Part shown: positions 5,799-6,256 of the stretch, one piece after another | How positions within the stretch are numbered: the first letter of the stretch is position 1 | How the letters are laid out: every line of letters begins with the position of its first letter | Position numbers and translations under genes: made by a program | Source: an uncultured Pseudomonadota bacterium | GTDB lineage: Bacteria; Pseudomonadota; Gammaproteobacteria; Methylococcales; Methylomonadaceae | Assembly: GCA_903953455.1 (NCBI GenBank) | Contig: CAJBJW010000386.1 | Coordinates: 1 to 6,256, forward strand | Length of the DNA: 6,256 nucleotides | Direction of reading: 5' to 3' | Notes under the pieces: generated by a model | Seen by the model: only the letters and a program-made list of their open reading frames with translations | Told to the model about the DNA's origin: nothing | Database searches by the model: none

Positions 5799-6256
5799 TT
5801 ATGCGTTTTGTTGCTCTTCAAGCTCTTTAATTGCTTCTTTAATGCTCAGTCTAACGCGACCTTGACGGTCAATTTCTAATACTTTGACTTTCACAACATC
5901 ACCTTCATTTAAGCGTTCACTGACTTTTTCAACACGCTCATCTGAAATTTGTGAAATATGCACTAAACCATCTTTACCCGGTAAAATTGTCACGAATGCA
6001 CCAAAGTCCATTAAGCGAACCACTTTGCCTTCGTAAATTTTACCCACTTCAACTTCAGCGGTAATTTCTTCGATTAATCGACGTGCTTCTTCGCCAGCGG
6101 CTTTATCAACGGAAGCAACTTTAACGACGCCGTCATCAGTCAAATCGATGCTCGCACCGGTTTGTTCTGTAATGCTGCGAATAGTTGCGCCACCTTTACC
6201 GATAACTTCACGGATTTTGCTTGGATCAATTTTAAACGTAATAATACGCGGCGCGA
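5799..6256 (-). CDS. pnp: Polyribonucleotide nucleotidyltransferase (PNPase), C-terminal part
   Basis: PNPase is a trimeric 3'-5' exoribonuclease that uses phosphate to degrade RNA and is a partner of the RNA degradosome. The window holds only the last 151 residues of a protein usually about 700 long; the frame is open to the right edge. Seen first is the KH RNA-binding domain with its GxxG loop (IGKGG, in REVIGKGGATIR), then the S1 RNA-binding domain beginning around GKIYEGKVVRLMDFGAFV and ending near DRQGRVRLSIKEA. The short tail ELEEQQNA closes the protein; unlike some PNPases there is no long acidic or alanine-rich extension. An in-frame TTG at 6143 is internal, not a start. The catalytic RNase PH domains lie outside the window. 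Its terminator is at 5745-5773. Confidence 0.96.
   Translation of the reverse strand, partial: APRIITFKIDPSKIREVIGKGGATIRSITEQTGASIDLTDDGVVKVASVDKAAGEEARRLIEEITAEVEVGKIYEGKVVRLMDFGAFVTILPGKDGLVHISQISDERVEKVSERLNEGDVVKVKVLEIDRQGRVRLSIKEAIKELEEQQNA

Noticed and set aside
5799..6143. Separate small S1-domain protein starting at TTG 6143
   Set aside because: The frame continues upstream into a PNPase KH domain to the window edge, so this is the tail of pnp.

Overview
The window looks like a chromosomal segment from a gammaproteobacterium of moderate to low GC. The evidence is an ssrA tag of the ANDENY...LAA type, a CysI plus DUF934 pair of the kind I know from Pseudomonas-type sulfite reduction loci, an NhaD antiporter and a PNPase tail. 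A sulfur-bacterium or Thiotrichales-like source is possible but is only inference. I see no insertion sequence, CRISPR array, phage gene or integrase.

Layout, left to right. Positions 1-138 hold a near-consensus promoter firing leftward out of the window (15-43) and the terminator of ssrA (73-104). The tmRNA gene ssrA lies on the minus strand at 139-512. Upstream of it, also on the minus strand, is a two-gene sulfite reduction unit: cysI (1007-2659) followed by a DUF934 gene (589-1020) that overlaps it by 14 bases. A good sigma70-type promoter (2708-2736) lies in the divergent gap between cysI and nhaD. On the plus strand, nhaD (2809-4170) ends at a perfect hairpin terminator (4197-4231). A two-gene plus-strand unit follows: an unnamed membrane protein with one CXXCH heme site (4324-5064) and, 9 bases on, a small EamA-type transporter (5071-5493).

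The gap at 5494-5798 contains the decayed 5' end of an exported PIG-L/LmbE-type deacetylase gene: signal peptide, the PHxDDE metal motif, an in-frame stop directly after it, then loss of the rest. A terminator (5745-5773) separates it from the 3' end of pnp, which enters from the right edge on the minus strand.

How the parts relate: CysI reduces sulfite to sulfide for cysteine synthesis, with DUF934 as a probable accessory. NhaD exports sodium using the proton gradient. The heme protein sits in the membrane with its heme loop probably in the periplasm, pointing to a redox or sensing role that I cannot name. ssrA and pnp are housekeeping RNA-metabolism genes. The points most worth a second look are the PIG-L remnant, the heme-protein/EamA pair, the 12-residue tmRNA tag, and the dyad overlapping the cysI promoter. 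I do not see a clearly new multi-gene system here.
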